From the NCBI GenBank assembly GCA_017933995.1, contig JAGBKI010000018.1, positions 1 to 37,642 on the forward strand: a stretch of 37,642 nucleotides of DNA. The letters are read 5' to 3'. Shown in pieces: positions 8,838-17,846 of the stretch. Under the pieces are notes generated by a model that saw only the letters and a list, made by a program, of their open reading frames with translations, searched no databases and was not told where the DNA came from. Each line of letters begins with the position of its first letter. The first letter of the stretch is position 1. The translations under genes were made by a program, and so were the position numbers. The stretch comes from Bacteroidaceae bacterium (GTDB lineage: Bacteria > Bacteroidota > Bacteroidia > Bacteroidales > Bacteroidaceae).

Positions 8838-11302
8838 TTATTTGATGTAAACTTTCTTGCCGCCGACAATGTAGACGCCGCTGCGCGGTGCGCCGCTCAC
8901 GGCGCGGCCTTGCAAGTCGTAAACGGGAGTGGCGGCATCGGTTGCAATGGGATTGGCTTCGAGGCGTTCCATACCCGTAATCTCTTGCTCATCTTCTATG
9001 ACGAAATAGAAGCCGAACGACTTTACGCTCTGCACGCTCTCGGCGTCGAGGTAAGCGCGGTTGGGCAGCAGGTAGTCGCCACTGGGATGTAGCAGGCGCG
9101 CGTAGCCCTTGCTGTTTTTGGTCAGCACCCAATAGTTGCGCCAATTAGCTCCGAAGTAGGGCGCAGTCTCTTGGCTCATGTACGAATTGTCCTCGCTCTC
9201 AGTGATGCCTTTCCAGACGTTGAAACCAAAGGCGTCGTCCGTAACGCTGATGTGGCCGCTTCCGGCAGGCCAGCAGCGCAACTTGTATTCAGTGCAGTTG
9301 TCGCTGCGGATGATGACAGCGTTTCCAGCAGGCACTTCCTTAGCCTCAAGCATCTCCAGCGACACTTCTTTGGAAACCCATCCGCCTGCAAAAAGCTTCA
9401 CGGTGTTCGCGCCGTTGTACTCGTCTGTGCCGTCTTCCGTGCCGTTGGCCACATCGAAGGGATAGTAGAACGTGCTCCACATATAGCCGTCGCTGCCCTC
9501 CTGCCCTTCGCGTGTGTCGGTAAGGAGCTTCACGGTGATAGTGGGCGCGGGCGAGATGATCCAGGCGTTGTTGGTGTTCGCCGTAGGGCTGGAACTGTTG
9601 CAGAGCGAGGCGCGGTGGGCCGCGCTGGGCGAAAGGACGCTCAGGTAGCCGTTGCTGGCGTCAAGGCCGCTCGCGTCTGTACCATAATACACACAAAGGC
9701 TGTACTGACCGTCAATGAGACGGCTCACGAAATAGCGTCCTGCCTTATCTACATCGGCTGTCAGGGGAATATAGCCGCGCGAGTTGCTTCGCGGGTTGCC
9801 GATGTACTTACCCGTGTTGGCGTTGCGGATAAGGTAGACGTTGTGTTCGGGCGAAAGCAGGCCCGTGGCGTTCTCACCGCTTTCTGCGCCATGACCCACG
9901 AGGATGAACTGCCACAGCGCCGAAGCCTGGCTCTCGTCGGGACGGAAGGCGGCGGCGTTGGCGCACGATGCGTCCGTGCCACCGTAAACAGCATCAAGCG
10001 TCAGGGCGTGGTGACGGTGGTCCACATCAGTGAGCCAGCCGTAAGCACCGGGCGTATCCTCGTTGTAGTTTTCGTAGTCTCGGGCTACGTTGATGAGATG
10101 GAAGAACTGGTCCTCTACGATGTCGGCGTGGCTCGTGATACTGGTAGGAAACGCCTCAATACCGTGCTCCTCGCAGTAGTCATCCACGGACATCAGCCCC
10201 CAGTCGGACGAGAAGCCCTGCGACTGCCGTGAAGTCACTGTGCCATCCGGGGTTTCAAGAGAAAAGTACACGTCCACACTTGAAGAATTTCGTGTGGATG
10301 CGTACTTCAATGAGATAAAACGCCGGTCGCCATCGCTTGAAGCAATAATGGCAGGGTTATAAGCGTTTTTCGTGTTGTCTAATGAGAAATTTGCCCCAGC
10401 ATTGCTTGCAGTCCCACTGGTCCACGTGTTCTCCACACGGATGGCAATGTCATAGCCCTTGTTGGTTAGCGTCTTCACGCCGCCCGTGGTGGTGAGCGTC
10501 CACACGCTGAACTGTGTAGGTGTAAACGTACCCTTAAGTGAAGAACCCTCAGCATTGAGGTAGAGGTTGTGGCGGCGATTCAGCAGGACGTAGTCGCCAT
10601 CCGGGTACGAGCCCACCACCTTGGCAGCCTTCGCCGTGGCGATGGCTTCAACAAGCTTCTTGAAGTCTGTGCCCTTGCTGCCATCCAGCCCTGCCCACAC
10701 ACTTTCGCTCACACCGTTGGCTTTAGCCTCGTCTATGAGATCGTCAAAGGAAATAAAAGTCCAAATGTAGTTGTCCTTGTCCTCCTGTGTGAGCGTCTGC
10801 AAATGGATGTAGTTGTAACCGCCCGAACGGACGTGGGCCCAGTACTGCGAACTGTTATTGTTGTTGTAGACGGAAAGGCCGGTGGCATTAAGGGAGTTGC
10901 GTTTCAACCCCCATTCAATACTTACCGAAGCCGTGCCTGTGGAAATAAAATTGCCGATGTCGTCAAGATAGGCACTTGACGAGGCGAGCCAAACGCCCTC
11001 GCCAGCTACCTTGTTGCCTATCTTGTAGGCAGAACTTCCCTCATCAAGAAACCAGAGGAAACCGTTCGCGTCATAATCGCCGTCCCAAGCGATATGGCCG
11101 TCTTTCAATGTGGCAATTGACCAAATTCGCTGGCTGTTGTCCTTATACATATACTCGCCCGTGGCGGCACCACGTATAAGGTAATAGACGCGGCTGCCGG
11201 ATGTGGAAGTTTTAGGGTATTCAGCCCGCTGCGCGAAGCCCGAAATTACCCCCCCCAATTTAGCGCTGGGAGAACAAAAAGCAAAAATAGTAATTTTCGC
11301 AT
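8838..11302 (-). CDS. Exported repeat-containing surface protein, out of frame at a G8 tract (phase-variable or pseudogene)
   Basis: The signal peptide M-R-K-L-L-F-L-L-F-V-L-P-A-L starts at ATG 11302 and runs into eight G (11249-11256), after which its frame stops at once (W-G-G-stop). The 800-residue body is open in another frame. With nine G (or six) the two join as a signal peptide ending G-F-A-Q, giving 821 aa. The body has recurring Y-L-I-R-x-x-x-T-G-x-Y-x motifs (for example near 9820 and 11160), suggestive of beta-trefoil-like or other carbohydrate-binding modules. The C-terminus has V-Y-D-L-Q-G-R-A-V and G-V-Y-I-V-G-G-K-K-V, a very common Bacteroidales sorting-type tail. The open frame extends to 11504 without any leader-like sequence. 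A good promoter lies upstream. It could be a phase-OFF allele, a true frameshift, or a base-calling error in the tract. Confidence 0.78.
11249..11256 (-). repeat. G8 homopolymer at the signal peptide/mature junction
   Basis: Eight C on the plus strand, so eight G in the coding sense, at codons 16-18 of the exported protein. The count decides whether signal peptide and body share a frame: 6 or 9 joins them, 7 or 8 does not. Confidence 0.85.
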
Positions 11303-11351
11303 ACAATAATAAAAATAAGCCGTTAGGCGTGAAATTTGCGTTACCGTGGCG

Positions 11352-11382
11352 CAAAAGTACGCCTTTTGTGCCGCCGCGCAAA
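11352..11382 (-). promoter_or_regulatory. Promoter of the surface-protein unit
   Basis: On the minus strand: TTTG (11379-11382), a 19-nt spacer, then TACTTTTG (11352-11359). It lies 49 nt before the ATG at 11302. A perfect-spacing promoter supports 11302 as the real gene start and argues that the gene is still transcribed. Confidence 0.75.
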
Positions 11383-11605
11383 GTTTTTGGTTCGCAATTT
11401 TGACGAAATGCGACCTTTGTTGCACGAAATGTCGCTTTGCGCGCGCCAAAATGCAAGCGCGCCAAGCAAAACGGCGCATTTTGCTGTTTCCGTGGGGCTT
11501 TCATTTTCCTTTTATGCCTATTGCGCCTTCTCTACCCACACTCCCGTTTTCCGCGCCAGCGTCACAAACTCCCCCGCTTTCCCCACCTTTTCCGTCGGCA
11601 AGCCT

Positions 11606-11613
11606 TAACTTTG
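11606..11613 (+). promoter_or_regulatory. Candidate -7 element for the metalloprotease gene
   Basis: TAACTTTG, a good -7 match, but no clear -33 TTTG at 19 nt. If used, the metalloprotease mRNA would have a leader of about 360 nt containing the palindromic element at 11669-11830. The rest of the 11303-11974 gap holds only this, the divergent promoter and that element. Confidence 0.35.
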
Positions 11614-11668
11614 CGGCGCGAAACGCAATCATGGTATTCGCATCAGCACAAAAGTGAATACGCTGCAA

Positions 11669-11830
11669 AGACGCTGAAAGCGTCGTCCCCTCTGTAACTG
11701 TAGGTACGCGAAGTGCAACGGAGCGCACCTACAGCAGGAAATACATCTTGCGGACACACGCTGAAAGTGTGCCCCACAAGCGATTATTCTTAACTATTTT
11801 CCCGACGTGGGAGACGCTTTCAGCGTCTTA
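11669..11830. repeat. Palindromic MITE-like element, short copy (162 bp)
   Basis: It begins with the palindrome GACGCTGAAAGCGTC (11670-11684) and ends with AGACGCTTTCAGCGTCT (11812-11828). Inside are a hairpin CTGTAGGT...ACCTACAG and an ACACGCTGAAAGTGT palindrome. It is a shortened relative of the 242-bp elements at 17605 and 30621, missing their second long internal hairpin. It contains no coding sequence of its own. Confidence 0.75.
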
Positions 11831-11974
11831 TATACCACGTTTACAAGAAAAGCGAACCATGCACCCATGTGATACATGCAAACAACTTCCCTCTTACCTT
11901 CTAATCCAAACATCTCAAAAGACTTCAGCAAACACCCTAATAACGAATCAAACATACCCAGACCCAATAACAAC

Positions 11975-14341
11975 ATGATGAAAATGCGACTCTACTTGAC
12001 AATCCTTGCTTTAGCCTTATGCTTGCAAGCTACCGCCCAACCCACGCGCTCCAAAGGTGCTCCCCGAGAGAGCGCCGCCACGCAGCAGCGCGCCGCAGCC
12101 CCCGTGAAGATCACCAAGGGGCTGTTCGGCGTGGGCCAGCAGGGCACGAACTGGTACTTTGAAATCCCCGACACGCTGCTGGGCCGCGAGATGCTCGTCA
12201 CCGTGCGCTACACCAGCACGCCCGCCGGATACGGCAAGTACGGCGGCGAGCAGGTGAACCAGCAGACGATGTACTGGGAGCGCACCGCCCAGGGCGACCT
12301 GCGGCTGCGCTCGCGCCTGCTCATCACCCGCGCCGGCGAGTACGAGGAGATAGGCCGCGCAGTTGAGGCCAACAGCAGCGACCCCGTGGTGGGCGTGTTC
12401 AAAAAGGAGAGCGGCGCCTCGCGCGGCACGACGCGCATCAACGTCGGCCAGTTCTTCCTCTCCGACAACGGCGCGCTGACGCTCTCGAAATACGAGAAGC
12501 AGAACCTCGGCGTGACGGCTATGCAGTCCAACCTCTCCGAGATTGAGAGCATCAAGACCTTCCCGCTCAACACCGAGGTGCGTATGCTCACCACCTGGGC
12601 CGCGCCGCAGGGCAAGACGCCCTCGGCAGCACGCACTGGCAAGGTCAGCGTGGGGCTGAACGTCAGCTTCGTGCTGCTGCCCAAACTCGAAGCGCGCCGC
12701 CGCCTGTTCGACCCCCGCGTGGGCTACTTCACCGACCAGTACACCGAGTTCAGCGACTACCAGCAGCACGTCGAGCCGCGCCGCTTCATCACGCGCTGGC
12801 TCCTCGAACCCAAGGACAGCGCCGACCGCGCCGCCATGATGCGCGGCGAACTCGTCGAGCCGCGCCAGCCCATCGTCTACTACATCGACCCCGCCACGCC
12901 CAAACGCTGGCGCAAGTACCTCATCCAGGGCGTCGAGGACTGGCAAGTGGCCTTCGAGGCCGCAGGCTTCAAGAACGCCATCCAGGCGCGCGAGTGGCCC
13001 GACAGTATCAAGTCTATGAGTATGGAGGACGCGCGCTACAGCGTCATCCGCTACCTCGCCTCGCCCATTGAGAACGCCTACGGCCCCAACGTGCACGACC
13101 CGCGCACCGGCCAGATACTCGAAAGCCACATCTGCTGGTACCACAACGTGATGCAGCTGCTCCACGACTGGTATATGGTGCAGGCCGCCACGCTCGACGA
13201 AGCCGCGCGCCAGGTGCGTTTCGACGACGAACTGATGGGCGAACTCATCCGCTTCGTCTCCAGCCACGAGGTGGGCCACACGCTCGGGCTGCGCCACAAC
13301 TTCGGCAGCAGCAGCACCGTGCCCGTCGACAGCCTGCGCGACAAAGCCTGGGTCGAGGCACACGGCCACACGCCCAGCATTATGGACTACGCCCGCTTCA
13401 ACTATGTGGCGCAGCCCGGCGACGGCATCAGCCGCAAGGGAATCTTCCCGCGCATCGGCGACTACGACATCTGGGCCATCCGCTGGGGCTACACCCCCAT
13501 GTGGGACGCCTTCGACGAGGTGAGCGACCACCGCGAACTGGAGGCCAACCTGATGGACAAGTACTACAAAGGCAACCGCCGCCTGTGGTTCGGCGACGGC
13601 GAGACGCGCCGCACCGACCCCCGCTGCCAGACCGAAGACCTGGGCGACGACCCCGTCAAGGCTGGCAACTACGGCATTGCCAACCTCAAGTGGGAACTCC
13701 CGCAACTGCCCCAGTGGAGCTACGACCTCGGCGACGTGAACAACACCTACCTCGCCAACAACTACAGCACAGTGCGCTCGCAACTGCGCCGCTACCTCAA
13801 CCACGCCGTGCGCTACATCGGCGGCACCTACACCGACTTCAAGGCCGTCACCGAGCAAGGCCCCGTCTACCGCCCCACCCCCGCCGCAATGCAGAAGCGC
13901 TGCCTCGCCTTCCTCGACGAGCAGGTGCTGCACGAACCGACGTGGCTCACAGACGTGGCCTACATCGACCGCCTCACCGGCGACCCCACCGCCGTCACGC
14001 TCGGCGTGGGACGCCCCATCGTGACCGGGCTGGTCAGCGCGGCGCAGCTCGCCTACCTCAACACCGAGTACCCCGCCGAGGAGTTCCTGCCCGACCTTGC
14101 CGCCCTTCTGTTCAGCGAACTGGAAAGCGGCGCGGAGGTGACACCCTACCGCCGAGGGTTGCAAAGCGAGTTCGTCAAGGGGCTGACCGCCTACTTCAAG
14201 GAAGCCGACGCCGATGCCAAGGCACGTCCCGCCGTCCTCCAGACACTGCGCGACCTCCAGAAGCGTCTCGCCGCCCACCCCGCCGACGCCCACTTCTCCG
14301 CCCTTGAGGACGCCATCGCCCGCGCCCTCAAAGTGGACTGA
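11975..14341 (+). CDS. Exported zinc-dependent metalloprotease (DUF5117/DUF5118/met-zincin type)
   Basis: A 788-aa protein. The ATG at 11975 gives a clean signal peptide (M-M-K-M-R-L-Y-L-T-I-L-A-L-A-L-C) ending A-T-A-Q; the frame opens 33 codons earlier but that stretch is Asn/Pro-rich and not leader-like. The zinc site is H-E-V-G-H-T-L-G-L-R-H at residues 431-441, the extended HExxHxxGxxH of metzincins, followed by an S-I-M-D-Y Met-turn about 33 residues on. The region before it matches the Bacteroidota DUF5117/DUF5118 layout (F-E-I-P-D-T-L-L-G-R near residue 65). It should hydrolyse peptides in the periplasm or at the outer surface; the substrate is unknown. It stands alone, divergent from the surface-protein unit. 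Confidence 0.88.
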   Translation: MMKMRLYLTILALALCLQATAQPTRSKGAPRESAATQQRAAAPVKITKGLFGVGQQGTNWYFEIPDTLLGREMLVTVRYTSTPAGYGKYGGEQVNQQTMYWERTAQGDLRLRSRLLITRAGEYEEIGRAVEANSSDPVVGVFKKESGASRGTTRINVGQFFLSDNGALTLSKYEKQNLGVTAMQSNLSEIESIKTFPLNTEVRMLTTWAAPQGKTPSAARTGKVSVGLNVSFVLLPKLEARRRLFDPRVGYFTDQYTEFSDYQQHVEPRRFITRWLLEPKDSADRAAMMRGELVEPRQPIVYYIDPATPKRWRKYLIQGVEDWQVAFEAAGFKNAIQAREWPDSIKSMSMEDARYSVIRYLASPIENAYGPNVHDPRTGQILESHICWYHNVMQLLHDWYMVQAATLDEAARQVRFDDELMGELIRFVSSHEVGHTLGLRHNFGSSSTVPVDSLRDKAWVEAHGHTPSIMDYARFNYVAQPGDGISRKGIFPRIGDYDIWAIRWGYTPMWDAFDEVSDHRELEANLMDKYYKGNRRLWFGDGETRRTDPRCQTEDLGDDPVKAGNYGIANLKWELPQLPQWSYDLGDVNNTYLANNYSTVRSQLRRYLNHAVRYIGGTYTDFKAVTEQGPVYRPTPAAMQKRCLAFLDEQVLHEPTWLTDVAYIDRLTGDPTAVTLGVGRPIVTGLVSAAQLAYLNTEYPAEEFLPDLAALLFSELESGAEVTPYRRGLQSEFVKGLTAYFKEADADAKARPAVLQTLRDLQKRLAAHPADAHFSALEDAIARALKVD

Positions 14342-14355
14342 AGCAACAAAAAATC

Positions 14356-14450
14356 AGGAATGAGGAGTTAGGAATGAGGAATTTTGCTGTGCGGCGATAC
14401 GCATTGTTCTGTGCCGCGCGGCAATTCCTAATTCCTAACTTCTCATTTCT
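14356..14450. repeat. Long inverted repeat of GGAATGAGGA-type units
   Basis: Arms 14356-14383 and 14423-14450 pair over about 28 bp with three mismatches, around a 39-nt loop. The arms are themselves tandem (AGGAATGAGGAGTTAGGAAT). It lies just after the metalloprotease stop and may act as a transcript end, though no T-run follows directly. Confidence 0.6.
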
Positions 14451-14494
14451 ATATTCGCCCTCCTCATTCCATATCCCCCTACCCTTTTATTTTG

Positions 14495-16450
14495 ATGCCC
14501 CGTTTCCGCTTTCACTTCGCCTTTCTATTGGCGCTCGTTCTCGTCATAGCCTCCTGCCGAGGCGATGATGAGGTGTTGCAGTCCGCCACCGAAACGTCCG
14601 CCATGGCTGGCGGCACCAGTTTCTTTCTGCTCAACGAGGGCAACATGGGTTCCAACAAAGCCACACTCGATTTCTACGACGGCACGCTCGGCACCTACCG
14701 TCACAACCTCTTTCCCACGACAAACCCCTCCGTGGCACACGAGCTTGGCGACGTGGGCAACGACATTGCGGTCTACGGCGGCAAACTTTATGCCGTGATA
14801 AACGCGAGCGGACTTGTCGAGGTGATGGACGCGCGCACCATGCGCCATCTCGCAGCCATTGCCATCCCGAACTGCCGCTATCTGGCTTTCCACGACGGCA
14901 AAGCCTACGTGAGCAGCTACGCCGGGGCCATCACTCCTGGCGACCCCAATGCCCGGCGGGGCTATGTGGCGCGCATCGACACCGCTTCCCTGCGCGTCGA
15001 AGCGACTTGCGACGTGGGCTATCAGCCCGAGGAGATGGCCATTGCGGGCGGGCGGCTCTTTGTGGCCAACAGCGGCGGATACCGCGCCCCTGCCTACGAC
15101 ACGACGCTCTCTGTCATCGACCTCAAATCCTTTGCCGTGACGACCACCATCGACGTGGCGCAAAACCTGCACCGCGTGCGCCTCTACGACGACAAACTCT
15201 ATGTCGGCGCGCGCGGCGACTACGCCGCCGAAAAGGCCGACGTCTACGTGGTCAATCCCACCACACTCACCGTAGAAGAACGCCTGGGTGTCGAGGCCGA
15301 AAACTTTTGCTTCGCCGCCGACGGCAGCCTGCTCGCCATCCACGGCGGCACCGCCGCACGCGCCTTCGTGCGCTACGACATTGCGCGTCGGGAAACCCGC
15401 CCGCTCATCACCGACGGCACCGAGGCCGACATCGCCACCCCCTACGGCATCGCGTCCGACCCGTCCACCGGTCGTTTCTACGTCACCGACGCTCGCGACT
15501 ACGTGTCGCCCGGGCGTGTCATCTGCTACGATGCCCGTGGCACGCGGCTTTGGGAAGCGCGCGCGGGCGACATACCCGCCCACTTCGCCTTCGCCACGGG
15601 GCGCACCGACATCGGACAAGGCGACGACACCCCTACCGCCACCGATGGCGTGAGCCGCGTTTTCGACTACCGCCCCGCGCCCGGACAGTTCGTCAACATA
15701 CTGCCCGAATATGCCGACGGCGACACGCAGGCCACGATGAACGACAAAGTTTTCGCCGCCATCGGCGAGGGACGGCGCGGGCTGGTCACACTCGGCGCGG
15801 CGGGCGGCTACCTCGTGGCCGGATTCGCCAGCCGCGTGCCCAACGTGCCTGGCGAGGCCGACATCGAGGTACTGGGCAACGCTTTCGAGAACGCCAGCGA
15901 ACCGGGCATCGTCAGCGTGATGCGCGACGACAACGGTAACGGCCTGCCCGACGACACCTGGTACGAACTTCGTGGCAGCGCACACGACGAAGCCCAGTTT
16001 AGTTACACCCTCACCTACACCCGCCCCGCCCCCAACCACACATCTGTGCCTTCGGGCGACCCTTGGTGCGCCGACGCGCGCTACATTTCGTGGCGCGACA
16101 ACCTTGGCGCAACGGGTTTCCTCGAGCAGAACATCTACCACCGCCAGCCCTATTTCCCGGCCTGGGCGGCTGCCGACGAACTCACATTCACCTTCACCCT
16201 TCTCCCCAACCGCGCCTATCTTAGCGGCGACGCCTGGCTACAGCCCGCCTTCGCATGGGGCTATGCCGACAACCAGCCCAACGGCACCGACGGTTGCCAC
16301 TTCGACATCGGGAACGCCATCGACACCAACGGGCAGCCCATAGCCCTCGACGGCATCGACTTCATCCGCATCCACACCGCCGTATTCCGCCAAATGGGTG
16401 CCATCGGCGAAGCCTCCACCGAAGTCAGCGGCATACGCCGCCTGCACTGA
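14495..16450 (+). CDS. Surface lipoprotein: YncE/BtuG-like beta-propeller fused to a C-terminal surface domain
   Basis: A 651-aa lipoprotein. The signal peptide has a hydrophobic core A-F-L-L-A-L-V-L-V and lipobox I-A-S-C with the acylated Cys at 21. A TTG lies one codon earlier at 14492, but ATG is preferred. Residues about 40-380 look like a seven-bladed propeller: repeated short blades such as L-N-E-G-N-M-G-S-N, L-Y-A-V-I-N-A-S-G, A-Y-V-S-S-Y, L-F-V-A-N-S-G-G and L-Y-V-G-A-R-G. This matches DUF5074/YncE-like proteins, a group that includes the cobalamin-capturing lipoprotein BtuG. From about 390 a second domain holds N-G-N-G-L-P-D-D-T-W-Y-E-L-R-G-S and a D-G-I-D-F-I-R-I-H end, typical of Bacteroidota cell-surface proteins. 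There is no TonB receptor or cobalamin riboswitch nearby, so the ligand is open. Confidence 0.75.
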   Translation: MPRFRFHFAFLLALVLVIASCRGDDEVLQSATETSAMAGGTSFFLLNEGNMGSNKATLDFYDGTLGTYRHNLFPTTNPSVAHELGDVGNDIAVYGGKLYAVINASGLVEVMDARTMRHLAAIAIPNCRYLAFHDGKAYVSSYAGAITPGDPNARRGYVARIDTASLRVEATCDVGYQPEEMAIAGGRLFVANSGGYRAPAYDTTLSVIDLKSFAVTTTIDVAQNLHRVRLYDDKLYVGARGDYAAEKADVYVVNPTTLTVEERLGVEAENFCFAADGSLLAIHGGTAARAFVRYDIARRETRPLITDGTEADIATPYGIASDPSTGRFYVTDARDYVSPGRVICYDARGTRLWEARAGDIPAHFAFATGRTDIGQGDDTPTATDGVSRVFDYRPAPGQFVNILPEYADGDTQATMNDKVFAAIGEGRRGLVTLGAAGGYLVAGFASRVPNVPGEADIEVLGNAFENASEPGIVSVMRDDNGNGLPDDTWYELRGSAHDEAQFSYTLTYTRPAPNHTSVPSGDPWCADARYISWRDNLGATGFLEQNIYHRQPYFPAWAAADELTFTFTLLPNRAYLSGDAWLQPAFAWGYADNQPNGTDGCHFDIGNAIDTNGQPIALDGIDFIRIHTAVFRQMGAIGEASTEVSGIRRLH

Positions 16451-16470
16451 CAGGCACACCGTCGCCCACA

Positions 16471-16496
16471 CCGTATATAATATACGCGCGCGCGTA
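16471..16496 (+). repeat. Alternating CG/TA 26-bp element, copy 2
   Basis: CCGTATATAATATA followed by five CG repeats (16485-16494) and TA. It starts 20 nt after the stop of the propeller lipoprotein. Relative to copy 1 at 8602-8627 it is in opposite orientation and differs only inside the TA tract. Alternating purine-pyrimidine of this kind can favour Z-DNA. Confidence 0.6.
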
Positions 16497-16538
16497 GGAA
16501 GCGCAGGCCGTTTTGCTGGGATTCTGAACAAAAATTCC

Positions 16539-16546
16539 TACCTTTG
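16539..16546 (+). promoter_or_regulatory. -7 element of the DUF4923-like lipoprotein gene
   Basis: TACCTTTG, a canonical Bacteroidota -7, 70 nt before the ATG. A TTTG lies at 16512-16515, but the 23-nt spacer is longer than ideal. Confidence 0.6.
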
Positions 16547-16616
16547 CACCCGAAATTAAACCCCGGCGCCGTGAAGGCGTCAAAATCCCGGAAACACCAA
16601 AACCCCAACCCACACA

Positions 16617-17306
16617 ATGAAAAAAGTATTCCTTTCCGCAATCGCCGCCTCGGCCCTGCTGCTGAGCGGCTGCAACTCTGGCCTACAGCAAGCAGGCTCC
16701 CAACTGCTCAACGGTGCCTTTGGCCCCGGCGTCGGCACCATTGTCGGCAATAGCAACACCTCCAGCAACAGCAACACCGGCAACACCGTAACCGCCCTGC
16801 TCGGCGGCCTGCTCGACGGCGTGCTCGGCGGCAGCACACTCACCGCCGACAACATTGTTGGCACATGGACCTACAGCGGTTCGAGCGTAGTTTTCGAGAG
16901 CAACAATGCCCTTCAAAACATCGGCGGCTCCGTTGCATCCTCGGCCATCGAACAGAAGGTAGACGCGCAGTTCCAGAAACTCGGTTTCAACAGCAACACC
17001 TGCCAGTTCACCTTCAACAGCGACAAAACATTCTCGGGCAAGCTGGCCGGAAAAGCCATCAGCGGCAACTACGACCTCAACACCACCAAGAAAACGCTTA
17101 AACTCACCTATCTCGGCGGCCTATCCCACACCACCGTACACGCCGCGCTCAACGGCGGCAAGCTCAGCCTGCTCTTCGAGGCCGACAAACTCAAGACCAT
17201 CCTCAGCACCCTCGGCGGCCTCAGCGGCAACAGCACCATCTCCACGCTCAGCAGCCTCCTCAACAGCTACGACGGGATGCTCGTCGGCATCGAACTCAAG
17301 AAGTGA
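16617..17306 (+). CDS. DUF4923-like lipoprotein
   Basis: A 229-aa lipoprotein with signal M-K-K-V-F-L-S-A-I-A-A-S-A-L-L-L and lipobox L-S-G-C (Cys19). A Gly/Asn/Ser-rich linker follows (residues 35-75), then a lipocalin-like beta region with the motif I-V-G-T-W-T-Y-S-G near residue 82 and N-G-G-K-L-S-L-L-F near residue 180. This matches the Bacteroidota DUF4923 family of about 200-aa lipoproteins, whose function is not known. The ATG is directly preceded by AACCCACACA. It is monocistronic: the next 1 kb is a repeat island followed by a convergent gene. Confidence 0.75.
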   Translation: MKKVFLSAIAASALLLSGCNSGLQQAGSQLLNGAFGPGVGTIVGNSNTSSNSNTGNTVTALLGGLLDGVLGGSTLTADNIVGTWTYSGSSVVFESNNALQNIGGSVASSAIEQKVDAQFQKLGFNSNTCQFTFNSDKTFSGKLAGKAISGNYDLNTTKKTLKLTYLGGLSHTTVHAALNGGKLSLLFEADKLKTILSTLGGLSGNSTISTLSSLLNSYDGMLVGIELKK

Positions 17307-17358
17307 ACCGTCCGGCAGCACTACCCGCTAATCCACAGCGGAGGTGGCCGTAGCCAGG

Positions 17359-17528
17359 CCGGGGCCGCGCCCCGGTGAAACCCACATACGAAACCACTAA
17401 CCCCAGCGGGGTTGCACAAGACACGGAAACGAAAAGTCCCCTTGTGCAACCCCGCTGGGGTTGGTTTTGATACATCGCCGTATCCGGGGCGTTGCCCCGG
17501 CCTATCATCTGCAACCCCGCTGGGGTTG
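17359..17528. repeat. AACCCC/GGGGTT palindrome cluster, locus A
   Basis: Five short palindromes follow one another: CCGGGGCCGCGCCCCGG (17359-17375), AACCCCAGCGGGGTT (17399-17413), its relative AACCCCGCTGGGGTT near 17448-17462, CCGGGGCGTTGCCCCGG (17484-17500) and AACCCCGCTGGGGTT near 17513-17527. The two inner units face each other with TGCACAAG / CTTGTGCA extensions. The same order recurs at 31211-31397. Confidence 0.75.
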
Positions 17529-17604
17529 TTGCCACTGCGCGGCACACAAAGCCCATACAAAGACATGCTGTCCGCTAAAAAAGAGAAACGATGCACCGAC
17601 GTCA

Positions 17605-17846
17605 TGACGCTGAAAGCGTCACCCCCTCTGTAACCGCAGGTACGCGGAATGAAATGGAGCGCACCTGCGGAAAGGCTGTGCTGCGGGACGGACGCTGGAA
17701 GCGTCCCCCACGACGGATGGAAGTAACTTATAGCGCTTCTGGGGGACGCTTCCAGCGTCCGTCACACCATCCGTTGCTGCCGCAGGTGCGCTCCGTTACA
17801 CTGCGCGCACCTGCGGTTACAGAGAGGAAGACGCTTCCAGCGTCTT
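17605..17846. mobile_element. MITE-like 242-bp palindromic element, locus A
   Basis: It starts with TGACGCTGAAAGCGTCA (17605-17621) and ends with AGACGCTTCCAGCGTCT (17829-17845). Arms CCCTCTGTAACCGCAGGT and its inverse GCACCTGCGGTTACAGAG flank a core with two more GACGCTGGAAGCGTC palindromes. The whole element is a large dyad with no credible gene. It matches the element at 30621-30862 in size, order and most sequence. A non-autonomous mobile repeat is the natural reading; no transposase is in the window and no target duplication is evident. Confidence 0.65.

Noticed and set aside
12017-14293. 758-aa antisense frame over the metalloprotease
   Set aside because: No start context, Val/Ala/Gly/His-rich composition, and the sense strand has a signal peptide and zinc site. 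It is a codon-position shadow.
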